From Hamadaea flava (GTDB lineage Bacteria; Actinomycetota; Actinomycetes; Mycobacteriales; Micromonosporaceae), in NCBI RefSeq assembly GCF_024172085.1, contig NZ_JAMZDZ010000001.1, positions 5,766,001 to 5,830,000 of the forward strand: a DNA stretch of 64,000 nucleotides, read 5' to 3'. A program made the position numbers and the translations under genes. Shown piece by piece: positions 17,419-25,062 of this stretch (position 1 is the stretch's first letter; the number at the start of each line of letters is the position of its first letter). The notes under the pieces are model-generated. The model was not told the DNA's origin, ran no database searches, and was given only the letters and a program-made list of their open reading frames with translations.

Positions 17419-18446
17419 TGATCAGGTATCCCGCGCCGCTGCGCCCCGGTGACCGGATCGGAGTCACCTCGCCGTCGAGTGGGGTGCAGGAGCGGTTCCG
17501 CCCGCGGCTGGATTTCGTGCTCGCGGATCTGGCGCGGCGCGGCTACGCGGTGACCGTCGGCGAGTGCATGGACGGTTCCGGGATCGTGTCCGCGCCGGCG
17601 GCGCAGCGGGCGGCGGAGTTGACGGCGATGCTGACCGACCCGGGCATCGGGGCGGTCGTGCCGCCGTGGGGTGGTGAGCTGGCGACCGATCTGCTGCCGC
17701 GGCTCGACTTCGCCGCGATCGCCGAGTCGGACCCGGGCTGGCTGGTCGGCTACTCCGACATCTCGACGCTGCTGCTGGCGATCACGACGCGGACGGGTGT
17801 GGCGACGCTGCACGGGCAGAACCTGATGCACACGCCGACGCAGCGGCCGGACGGGATCACGCACTGGCTCGACGCGCTGGCCGCCGGGCCGGGTGCGGTG
17901 CTGGAGCAGCGCGCGTCGACACATCACAAGGCGCCCGGCTTCTACAACATCATCGAACAGCCCGACCTGGTCGAGGCGAACCTGGATCAGCCGGGCTCGT
18001 GGCGGCTGCTCGATCCGGGAGCCGGACCCGTCCGGGTGGCCGGGCGGCTGATCGGCGGCTGCGTCGAGACCGTCGTCTGCCTCGCCGGTACGCCGTACGG
18101 GGATGTGCGGGCGTTCGCCGAGAACCATGCGCCGGAGGGGCTGATCGTCTACGTCGAGGTGTGCGAGCACGCCGCCGCCGATGTCGCCCGGGAGCTGTAC
18201 GGATTGCGGCTGGCGGGCTGGTTCGACCGGGCGAACGCCATCCTCGTCGGGCGTACGGACGCCCCGGCGGCGGGCTCGTTCACCCAGGACGACGCCGTAC
18301 GCTTCGCGTTCGGCGATCTGGACATTCCGGTCATCCTCGATGTGGACTGCGGACATGTCGCGCCGGAACTCGCCCTGGTGAACGGTGCTCTCGCCGAGGT
18401 CGTCGTCGACGGCGCTGACCAGCGGATCGTTCAGACCTTGAAGTGA
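17415..18446 (+). CDS. S66-family LD-carboxypeptidase (MccF/LdcA-like)
   Basis: 343 residues from the ATG at 17415 (MMIRYPAP). Family S66 signatures: LRPGDRIGVTSPSSG at the N-terminus, PPWGGELATDLLPRLDF, and the nucleophile Ser in WLVGYSDIS (oxyanion strand). A Glu in GGCVETVV and a C-terminal His in DCGHVAPE complete the Ser-Glu-His set. Members cleave tetrapeptides of recycled murein or detoxify microcin C7-type peptide-nucleotides. It is coupled to the upstream GNAT gene; in MccE/MccF systems an acetyltransferase and an S66 peptidase also work together, so a self-immunity role is possible but unproven. Confidence 0.88.
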   Translation: MMIRYPAPLRPGDRIGVTSPSSGVQERFRPRLDFVLADLARRGYAVTVGECMDGSGIVSAPAAQRAAELTAMLTDPGIGAVVPPWGGELATDLLPRLDFAAIAESDPGWLVGYSDISTLLLAITTRTGVATLHGQNLMHTPTQRPDGITHWLDALAAGPGAVLEQRASTHHKAPGFYNIIEQPDLVEANLDQPGSWRLLDPGAGPVRVAGRLIGGCVETVVCLAGTPYGDVRAFAENHAPEGLIVYVEVCEHAAADVARELYGLRLAGWFDRANAILVGRTDAPAAGSFTQDDAVRFAFGDLDIPVILDVDCGHVAPELALVNGALAEVVVDGADQRIVQTLK

Positions 18447-18486
18447 GGGCTCCACTGGACGGCCATCGCCTTGTACCTTTGCGGGC

Positions 18487-20889
18487 ATGGGTCTCGCCAC
18501 GAAGTTCCGCCAGAAGCTGCGTACGTTCATGCAGCGCCCCGGATCCACCGTCAGCCTCGCCCCGTTCGAGGCCCTGCTGCCTCGGATCGAGGAGCTGGAG
18601 GAGGAGCTGAAGGCGCTGTCCGACGACGAGCTGAAGGCTCGGGCGCTGGAGCTGGGCGACCGGCTGACCGGCGCTGGGGAGACGGAGGACAGCGAGCCCG
18701 AGGAGTCCCCGGAGTACGTGGACTCGCTCCAGCGGGCCCAGCCGGTGATGATCCACGACGACGACCTCGTCGAGATCTGCGCGCTCGGCCGGGAGGCCGG
18801 TCGGCGGGCGCTCGACGAGCGCGCCTTCGACACGCAGCTGCTGGGCGCGATGTCGATGCTGGCGGGCACGATCGTCGAGATGGCCACCGGTGAGGGCAAG
18901 ACCCTGGCCGCCGCGATCGCCGCGTTCGGGTACGCCACCCGCGGCGCGCGCGTGCAGATCATGACGGTCAACGACTACCTGGCCCACCGGGACGCCGAGT
19001 GGATGCGCCCGGTCTACGACCTGCTCGGCATGACCGTCGGCTCGGTCGGCGAGGGCTCGACGCACGAGGAGCGCGTGGCGGCGTACGCGTGCGACGTGAC
19101 CTATGCGTCGGTCAGCGAGGCCGGTTTCGACTTCCTCCGTGACCAGCTCGTCACCTCCAAGGACGACGAGGTGATGCCAGGTCTGGCGACGCTGATCCTC
19201 GACGAGGCCGACTTCATCCTCATCGACGAGGCCCGGGTGCCGCTGGTGCTGGCGGGCAGCGTCGAGGAACTGGTCTCGCCGGCGCAGAAGGCCGCCGAGA
19301 TCGTGGCGAAGATGGAGAAGGCCCGCGACTTCATCCGGGTCGAGGGCGGCCGCAACGTCCAGCTCACCGAGGCCGGCGCGCGCCTGGTCGAGCGCGAATG
19401 GGACGGCATCGACCTGTACGCCCAGGACAACCTCGACAAGCTGACCGCGATCAACCTGGCGCTGCACGCACGCGTACTCGTGCACCGGGACGTGGACTAC
19501 ATCGTGCGGGACGGGCAGGTCCAGCTCGTCGACAGCGTACGCGGCCGGGTCGCCCAGCGTCGCCGCTGGCCGGACGGGCTGCAGGCGGCGGTCGAGGCGA
19601 AGGAGGGCGTGCACTCGACGGCCGAGGGCGAGATCCTCGCGACCATCACCGTGCAGGGGTTCGTCGGGCTGTACCCGACGGTCTGCGGCATGACCGGAAC
19701 GGCCGTCAACGTCGGCGACGAGCTGCGGGAGTTCTACCGCCTCGAAGTCGCGGTGATCCCGCCGAACACCCCGTCGATCCGTAACGACGACGAGGACCGC
19801 GTCTACGCCACCGCGGAGGAGAAGGAAGACGCGATCATCGCCGAGGTCGCCGAGGCGCACGAGCAGGGCCGCCCGGTCCTGATCGGCACCCTCGACGTGG
19901 CCGAGTCCGAGCGGCTGGCCCGCTCGCTGCGGGAAGCCGAGATCGAGTGCGTCGTCCTCAACGCCAAGAACGACGCCGAAGAGGCGGCGATCATCGCCGA
20001 GGCCGGCGCCCTGGGCCGGGTGACCGTGTCGACGCAGATGGCCGGCCGCGGCACCGACATCCGCCTCGGCGGCCGGGACGAGCGCGACCGGGACGAGGTC
20101 GTCGAGACGGGCGGCCTCTACGTCATCGGAGCCGGCCGGCACGACAGCCGCCGCGTCGACGACCAGCTCCGCGGCCGCGCCGGCCGCCAGGGCGACCCCG
20201 GCGGCTCGGTGTTCTTCGTCAGCCCCGAGGACAGCCTGATCGTCCGCAACGGCGAGCCGTTCACGGCCAACGTCGCCGCCGACGGCCGGATGACCGGCGC
20301 CGAGGTCGACTACTCCGTCAGCCACGCACAGAAGGTCTCCGAAGGCGTGCACTTCGAGATCCACCGCAACACCTGGAAGTACGGCGTACTCGTGGAGCGG
20401 CAGCGGCAGCTGCTGGCCGCCAAGCGCCGGGAGCTGCTCAACACCGACCTCGCCGCGCGGTGGGTTCTCGAAGCCGACAAGGAGCGCTACGACGAGATCG
20501 CCGACGCCATCGGCGACGAGGAGACCGAAGAGGCGGCGCGCTCGATCGCGCTGGCGCACCTCGACCGGGCCTGGGCCGACCACCTGGCGATGCTGTCCGA
20601 CGTACGCGAAGGCGTCCACCTGCGTGCCCTCGGCCGCCAGGACCCGCTCGACGAATACCACCGGGTCGCCATCCCGGCGTTCAAGGAGCTGACCGAGGGC
20701 ATCCAGACGAGCACGGTCGAGACCTTCGCCGAGGCGGAGCTGACCGACCCGGACTGGGACACGTCGGCGGCGGGCCTGCCCCGCCCGACGGCGACCTGGA
20801 CCTACATGGTGCACGAGAACCCGTTCGGGTCCGAGATCGAGCGGTTCGTCTCCGCGATGGCCCGGGCGCTGCTCGGCAAGCGCTCCTGA
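18487..20889 (+). CDS. secA2: Accessory SecA translocase ATPase (SecA2-like)
   Basis: 800 residues, shorter than housekeeping SecA (about 900 or more) and lacking the C-terminal zinc-binding tail. Walker A MATGEGKTLAAA, DEAD-type Walker B LILDEADFILIDEA, and the motor motifs TVSTQMAGRGTDIRLGG and RRVDDQLRGRAGRQGDPGGS are intact. The C-terminal scaffold ends near 795. It would push a subset of proteins through SecYEG. Length and sequence fit the actinobacterial accessory SecA2 group; a main SecA must be elsewhere. It is followed by a clear terminator. Confidence 0.88.
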   Translation: MGLATKFRQKLRTFMQRPGSTVSLAPFEALLPRIEELEEELKALSDDELKARALELGDRLTGAGETEDSEPEESPEYVDSLQRAQPVMIHDDDLVEICALGREAGRRALDERAFDTQLLGAMSMLAGTIVEMATGEGKTLAAAIAAFGYATRGARVQIMTVNDYLAHRDAEWMRPVYDLLGMTVGSVGEGSTHEERVAAYACDVTYASVSEAGFDFLRDQLVTSKDDEVMPGLATLILDEADFILIDEARVPLVLAGSVEELVSPAQKAAEIVAKMEKARDFIRVEGGRNVQLTEAGARLVEREWDGIDLYAQDNLDKLTAINLALHARVLVHRDVDYIVRDGQVQLVDSVRGRVAQRRRWPDGLQAAVEAKEGVHSTAEGEILATITVQGFVGLYPTVCGMTGTAVNVGDELREFYRLEVAVIPPNTPSIRNDDEDRVYATAEEKEDAIIAEVAEAHEQGRPVLIGTLDVAESERLARSLREAEIECVVLNAKNDAEEAAIIAEAGALGRVTVSTQMAGRGTDIRLGGRDERDRDEVVETGGLYVIGAGRHDSRRVDDQLRGRAGRQGDPGGSVFFVSPEDSLIVRNGEPFTANVAADGRMTGAEVDYSVSHAQKVSEGVHFEIHRNTWKYGVLVERQRQLLAAKRRELLNTDLAARWVLEADKERYDEIADAIGDEETEEAARSIALAHLDRAWADHLAMLSDVREGVHLRALGRQDPLDEYHRVAIPAFKELTEGIQTSTVETFAEAELTDPDWDTSAAGLPRPTATWTYMVHENPFGSEIERFVSAMARALLGKRS

Positions 20890-20900
20890 CCCGTTTTCGC

Positions 20901-20935
20901 AAGGCGCCGGATCCCGTAAACAGGTCCGGCGCCTT
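20901..20935 (+). terminator. Rho-independent-like terminator of secA2
   Basis: A perfect 11-bp stem (AAGGCGCCGGA / TCCGGCGCCTT) with a 13-nt loop starts 11 bases after the stop codon. There is only a weak T content after it. Confidence 0.8.
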
Positions 20936-20958
20936 CGTGCAGGTGCTGCACTTGAATT

Positions 20959-21273
20959 ATGGCTAAGTACCTGATTCTGTACCGCGCCGACAAGACCATG
21001 AACGAGCAGATGAGCGGCTCCACCCCGGAAGAGATGAAGGCCGGGATGGACGCCTGGAACGCCTGGGCCGGCAAGGCCGGTTCCGCGATCGTGGACTTCG
21101 GCAACCCGACCAACCCGGTCGACGACGCCGGTGGCGGCCAGCCCGTCGGCGGCTACTCGATCCTGGAGGCGACCGACACGGACGCGCTCGACCAGATCCT
21201 GGAAGGGCACCCGCACGCGGCGCAGGGCGGCACCATCGCCATCTACGAGATCATGCCGATGCCCGGCATGTAA
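20959..21273 (+). CDS. YCII-like dimeric alpha/beta-barrel protein
   Basis: 104 residues: MAKYLILYRADKTMNEQM at the start and TDALDQILEGHPH with a C-terminal IAIYEIMPM strand, the pattern of YCII/EthD-like ferredoxin-fold proteins. These often dimerise and may be small enzymes, but function is unknown for most. The ATG at 20959 is 70 bp after the secA2 stop, past the terminator, so it is likely transcribed on its own. It is followed directly by a type A palindrome. Confidence 0.75.
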   Translation: MAKYLILYRADKTMNEQMSGSTPEEMKAGMDAWNAWAGKAGSAIVDFGNPTNPVDDAGGGQPVGGYSILEATDTDALDQILEGHPHAAQGGTIAIYEIMPMPGM

Positions 21274-21294
21274 CGCACTCTTTCGTTTCCTGCA

Positions 21295-21347
21295 GATCAG
21301 GGGTATGCAGCCTTCGAGGGCCCATGATCACATGCATATCCCTGATC
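21295..21347. repeat. GATC-bounded 53-bp palindrome, type A copy 2
   Basis: Same length (53 bp) and boundaries (GATC at each end) as the copy at 11160, inverted relative to it. The outer arms pair for about 15 bp with one mismatch (GATCAGGGGTATGCA / TGCATATCCCTGATC). The flanking CTGCA / TGCAG extends the pairing by five more bases. It lies between the convergent YCII and ABC transporter genes and may also act as a terminator. Confidence 0.75.
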
Positions 21348-21371
21348 TGCAGCCATAAGTCCGCCGGCCGA

Positions 21372-21412
21372 GCGGAGCGAGGCGCGCGGAGTGGGCGGAG
21401 CGAGGCGCGCGG
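21372..21412. repeat. Tandem 18-bp direct repeat
   Basis: GCGGAGCGAGGCGCGCGG occurs at 21372-21389 and again at 21395-21412, five bases apart, just before the end of the minus-strand ABC transporter gene. No function is evident. Confidence 0.6.
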
Positions 21413-21425
21413 GTCGGGCGCGGCG

Positions 21426-23156
21426 TCAGCCGTGCCAGGAGCGCCAGAGCGAAGCGTAGGCGCCACCCGCGCGTACGAGGTCGTCGTGGCTGCCTAGTTC
21501 GCTCACCCGGCCCCCTTCCAGCACCGCGACCCGGTCGGCGTCGTGGGCGGTGTTCAGCCGGTGCGCGATCGCGATCACCGTCCGTCCTTCGAGGACGGCG
21601 GCCAGCGCCCGTTCGGTGCGGCGGGCCGTCGTCGGGTCGAGGGCGGCGGTCGCCTCATCGAGGATCAGCGTGTGCGGATCGGCCAGGACCAGCCGGGCCA
21701 ACGCCAGTTGCTGCGCATCCGCCGGGCCGAGCGTACGCACACCGTCGCCGAGTTCGGTGTCCAAGCCGTCCGGGAGGTCGCCGTACCAGTCGGCGCCGAC
21801 GGCGACCAGCGCGTCGAGCATGTCGTCGTCGGTCGCGCCGGGCGCGGCGAACGCCAGGTTGTCCCGCAGGCTGCCCATGAACACGTGATGCTCCTGTGTC
21901 ACCAGCGCGATCCGGCGACGCCGTTCGGCCGGGTCGATCTTCGTCACGGCGAGCCCGCCGAGCGTCACCACGCCTTCCCGCGGCGCGTCGATCCCCGCGA
22001 GCAGCCGGGCCAGCGTCGACTTGCCCGCCCCGGACGGACCGACGATCGCCAACCGCTCCCCTGGGCGTACCGCTAGATCTATGCCGTGCAGCACGTCGTG
22101 GCCGTCACCGTAGGCGAAGCGCGCGCCGCGCACGATCAGCTCGCGCTGGTTCGAGGCCGGAACCTCGCCGCGGGGCTCGGGCGGCACCATGCCGACGCCC
22201 AGCACGCGCGCGAAGGACGCGAGCCCGCGCTGGGCTTGTTCGAGCCAGATCATCACGCGGTCGAGCGGGTCGATGGCCTGCTGGACGTAGAGCGTGGCGC
22301 TGACGACGACGCCGAGGCTGAGCCCGTGCCGCATGAAGAACCCGCCTGCCAGCAGCATGGCGGCGGCGGGCAGTGCGTAGCCGGCCTCGACGATCGGGAA
22401 GAACACCGAGCGCAACGCCAGCGTCCGCCGCCGCGCCTGCCACTGCCGCCCGATCTTCTCGGTGCCGTGCGCCACGCGCTCGTCGGCCAGGCGCAGGGCC
22501 TCGACGGTGCGGCCGCCCTCGGCCGTCGTGGTCAAGGCCTCGGTCAGCTCGGACGCCGTCTCACCTTCCATGAGGTACGCCGGACTCGCCCGGCGCAGAT
22601 ACCACCGCGCCACGGCAGCAGTGGTGGGTACGCCGGCCAGGGCGACCAGTCCGAGCGGCGGATCCATGACGATCACGGCGCCGAAGATCAGCAGCAGTTG
22701 GATGGCGGAGATCAGCAGCGTCGGCACCACCGTACGCACGGTGTTGCCGACCGTGGCGACGTCGACCGAGCTGCGAGTGGCGAGATCACCGGTGCCGGCC
22801 CGTTCGACCGCCGAGACCGGCAGCGCGAGCGTACGCGCGACGAAGTCCTCGCGGAGCCGGGCGTTGGCCCGCTCACCGAACCGATGCCCGAGGTACTGCG
22901 CCTGTCGCGACACGAGCACCTGGACCAGTACGCACGCGCCGACCGCCAAGGCCATCTTGTCCACATCGGAAGCGCCGGCGCCCTTGCTGACGGCGTCGAC
23001 GATCCGGCCGATCAGGAACGGTCCGCCCAGGCCGGCGACGGCCGCCACGACATGCAAGGCGATCGCGGCGGCGACGACCTTCTTCTCCCGCCGAGTCAGG
23101 TCCGCGGTCTCGCGCCAGACCGTCTTGCGGTCGGCGACCGGAAGCCCCTTCTTCAT
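21426..23156 (-). CDS. ABC exporter subunit with intact Walker motifs but degenerate signature
   Basis: 576 residues: six membrane helices (about 25-320) fused to an ATPase domain (about 335-570). Walker A GPSGAGKST and Walker B LILDEATAALD are canonical, but the signature LSGGQ is replaced by LGPADAQQ. The partner gene, overlapping by four bases upstream (ATGA), has the opposite defects, so the two must form a heterodimer with one working ATP site. Heterodimeric exporters of this class extrude drugs, lipids or peptides; the substrate is not evident. The start at 23156 is fixed by the overlap. Confidence 0.9.
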   Translation of the reverse strand: MKKGLPVADRKTVWRETADLTRREKKVVAAAIALHVVAAVAGLGGPFLIGRIVDAVSKGAGASDVDKMALAVGACVLVQVLVSRQAQYLGHRFGERANARLREDFVARTLALPVSAVERAGTGDLATRSSVDVATVGNTVRTVVPTLLISAIQLLLIFGAVIVMDPPLGLVALAGVPTTAAVARWYLRRASPAYLMEGETASELTEALTTTAEGGRTVEALRLADERVAHGTEKIGRQWQARRRTLALRSVFFPIVEAGYALPAAAMLLAGGFFMRHGLSLGVVVSATLYVQQAIDPLDRVMIWLEQAQRGLASFARVLGVGMVPPEPRGEVPASNQRELIVRGARFAYGDGHDVLHGIDLAVRPGERLAIVGPSGAGKSTLARLLAGIDAPREGVVTLGGLAVTKIDPAERRRRIALVTQEHHVFMGSLRDNLAFAAPGATDDDMLDALVAVGADWYGDLPDGLDTELGDGVRTLGPADAQQLALARLVLADPHTLILDEATAALDPTTARRTERALAAVLEGRTVIAIAHRLNTAHDADRVAVLEGGRVSELGSHDDLVRAGGAYASLWRSWHG

Positions 23157-24979
23157 CGCGCCGCCCCCGTCGTCTCGTCCTCGGAGTCCCGGGCGACCAG
23201 CGCTCGGTAACCGGATTCCTGGTGAAGCAGATCCTCATGCCGCCCGCACGCGACGACCTTCTTCTGCGCGATGTAGGTGACCTCGTCGGTGCCGGCGAGC
23301 AGCAGGGGAGATGTCGCGAACACAACCGTCGTACGCCCTTCCCGGTGGTCCCGGAGACGGGCGGCGATCCGAGCCTCGGTGTGCGAGTCGACCGCCGACG
23401 TCGGGTCGATCAGGATCAGCACCTCCGGTTCGGCCAGCAGCGCTCTCGCGAGGCGTACGCGTTGGCGCTGGCCGCCCGAGAGGTTGCGGCCCCGGCTGTC
23501 GATCGGCTCCGCCAGCCCGTCCTGGAGGGACTCGACGACGTCGTCCGCGGACGCCGTGTGCACTGCTCTCGCGATCGCCCCCTCTGCTTGTTTTGGCGCT
23601 GGATCAGGGTTCTGGGTCGAATCTTGGGCCTTGATTCGACTTAGAACCCTGATCTGCTGCCCATCCATTTGCGGGCCGCCGGTGCCGGTGAGGATTTCGC
23701 GGAGCGTGCCGGCGAACAGGTACGACTCGTGGTCGGCGACCAGGATGCGTTCGCGTACCTCGGCCAGGTCGATGCTCGTGATCGGCAGCCCGCCCCAGGT
23801 CGCCGTCTGCTCGGCGGGATCGGCGGAGAACCGGCCGAGCCGGTCGGCGATCGCCACCGCCTCGCCCGGATCGTCGCAGGCCACCCCGATCATCCGGGCG
23901 GGCTGGACGGTCAGCCCCGACTGGGGATCGTGCAGCTCCGAGTTCGCCTTCGGCCCTGGTTCCTGCCCGGTCGAGCCCACCTCGTCCGGTTCGATCCGCA
24001 GCACGTTGATCATGCGTCGCGCGCCGACCATGCCGCGTACGGCCATGTAGCCGCCTTCGAGCAGGAACCACACCGGCACGATGAGGATCGCGACGTAGCC
24101 GTAGACCGCGACCAGTTCGCCGACGGTGATCTCCCCGGTGGCCGCCATCCGCGCGGCCAGCCACACGACCGCGGCCAGGAACAATCCCGGGATGCCGACG
24201 GTCAGCGCCTGCACCCAGCTCATGATCGATCCGACCCGGTAGCCCTTGTCCAGCAGCGTCTGGGAGCGCTCGGCGTACCGGCGCAGGAACAGGTCCCGGC
24301 CGCCGACGCCGGCGAGCACCCGCAGCCCGGAGACGATGTCCCCGGCACGGGCGGTCAGGATGCCCAGCTCATGCCGGTAGCTGCTGTCCACGCCCTGCAG
24401 CTTCGACAGCAGCGGCCAGACGAAGGCCGCGACCACGGGCACGCCCAGCAGCACGAACAGGGCCAGCATCGGGTTCACCGACCAGAGCACCACCGCTGCG
24501 ACGGCGTACGCCAACACCGCGCCGACGCCCGGCCCGGTCATCGTCAACGCCCACGAGATCTGCGTGATGTCCGTGCCGCCGACAGTCGCCACCTCACCCG
24601 AGGTGATCTTCTTCGGCAGCACCGAGCCGACGCGCGTGATGTGCTTGAGCAGCACCTGAGCCGACCGGGCGGTGGCGTCCTCCCGGATGAAGGTCATCGT
24701 CCGGTGGCGGGTGATCCCGAGCCAGGCCAGCACCATCCCAGCCAGCACGATCGTGCCGACCCAGAACAGCAACGCCTCGGTGTCACCCGTACGCAACCCG
24801 TCGTCGATCGCGCGGGCGATCAGATACGGGCGTACGGACAACCCCACCATCCAGAGCGTGCCGACGACACTTCCTCGCAGTACGCGGGCCTTCTGAGCGG
24901 TGACGAGCCACCAGAGGTAGCGGATCGGGCTTCGGGTGTCGGGGACGCCGGGATCGGGGTGGGGGAGGCGTGGGGGCAT
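23153..24979 (-). CDS. ABC exporter subunit with canonical signature but no Walker A, carrying an in-frame palindrome
   Basis: 608 residues: six membrane helices (about 30-310) and an ATPase domain (about 340-600). The position of Walker A reads GVACDDPGEAVAIAD, lacking the GxxGxGKS loop; Walker B ends LILIDPTSAVD, with Pro where the catalytic Glu should be. The signature LSGGQRQRVRLARAL is perfect. Between the Q-loop region and the signature, a stretch of about 25 residues (441-460, including IRVLSRIKAQDSTQNPD) is encoded by a 53-bp palindrome and looks foreign to the family. It is the first gene of the two-gene operon. Confidence 0.88.
   Translation of the reverse strand: MPPRLPHPDPGVPDTRSPIRYLWWLVTAQKARVLRGSVVGTLWMVGLSVRPYLIARAIDDGLRTGDTEALLFWVGTIVLAGMVLAWLGITRHRTMTFIREDATARSAQVLLKHITRVGSVLPKKITSGEVATVGGTDITQISWALTMTGPGVGAVLAYAVAAVVLWSVNPMLALFVLLGVPVVAAFVWPLLSKLQGVDSSYRHELGILTARAGDIVSGLRVLAGVGGRDLFLRRYAERSQTLLDKGYRVGSIMSWVQALTVGIPGLFLAAVVWLAARMAATGEITVGELVAVYGYVAILIVPVWFLLEGGYMAVRGMVGARRMINVLRIEPDEVGSTGQEPGPKANSELHDPQSGLTVQPARMIGVACDDPGEAVAIADRLGRFSADPAEQTATWGGLPITSIDLAEVRERILVADHESYLFAGTLREILTGTGGPQMDGQQIRVLSRIKAQDSTQNPDPAPKQAEGAIARAVHTASADDVVESLQDGLAEPIDSRGRNLSGGQRQRVRLARALLAEPEVLILIDPTSAVDSHTEARIAARLRDHREGRTTVVFATSPLLLAGTDEVTYIAQKKVVACGRHEDLLHQESGYRALVARDSEDETTGAAR
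23602..23654. repeat. GATC-bounded 53-bp palindrome, type B copy 1, inside a coding sequence
   Basis: Arms of 22 nt and a 9-nt loop (TTGGGCCTT, 23624-23632). The arms pair at 20 of 22 positions (GATCAGGGTTCTGGGTCG on the left; the right reads AA where GG would pair). It matches the copy split by IS110 near 42 kb in length, loop and sequence. It lies in frame in the ABC transporter gene without breaking it. Confidence 0.85.
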
Positions 24980-25062
24980 GATCTCAGGCTACCGAGCCCG
25001 TCATGTGCCGTTCACACCCATTTCGCGTACGGCGAAGGGTGCGGTCAGGCCCTGCACGAGCT

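Noticed and set aside
18331-21216. 961-residue minus-strand open frame opposite secA2
   Set aside because: It is antisense to a complete SecA with all motifs; long antisense frames are expected at this GC content and the translation is a low-complexity Arg/Gly/Val shadow.
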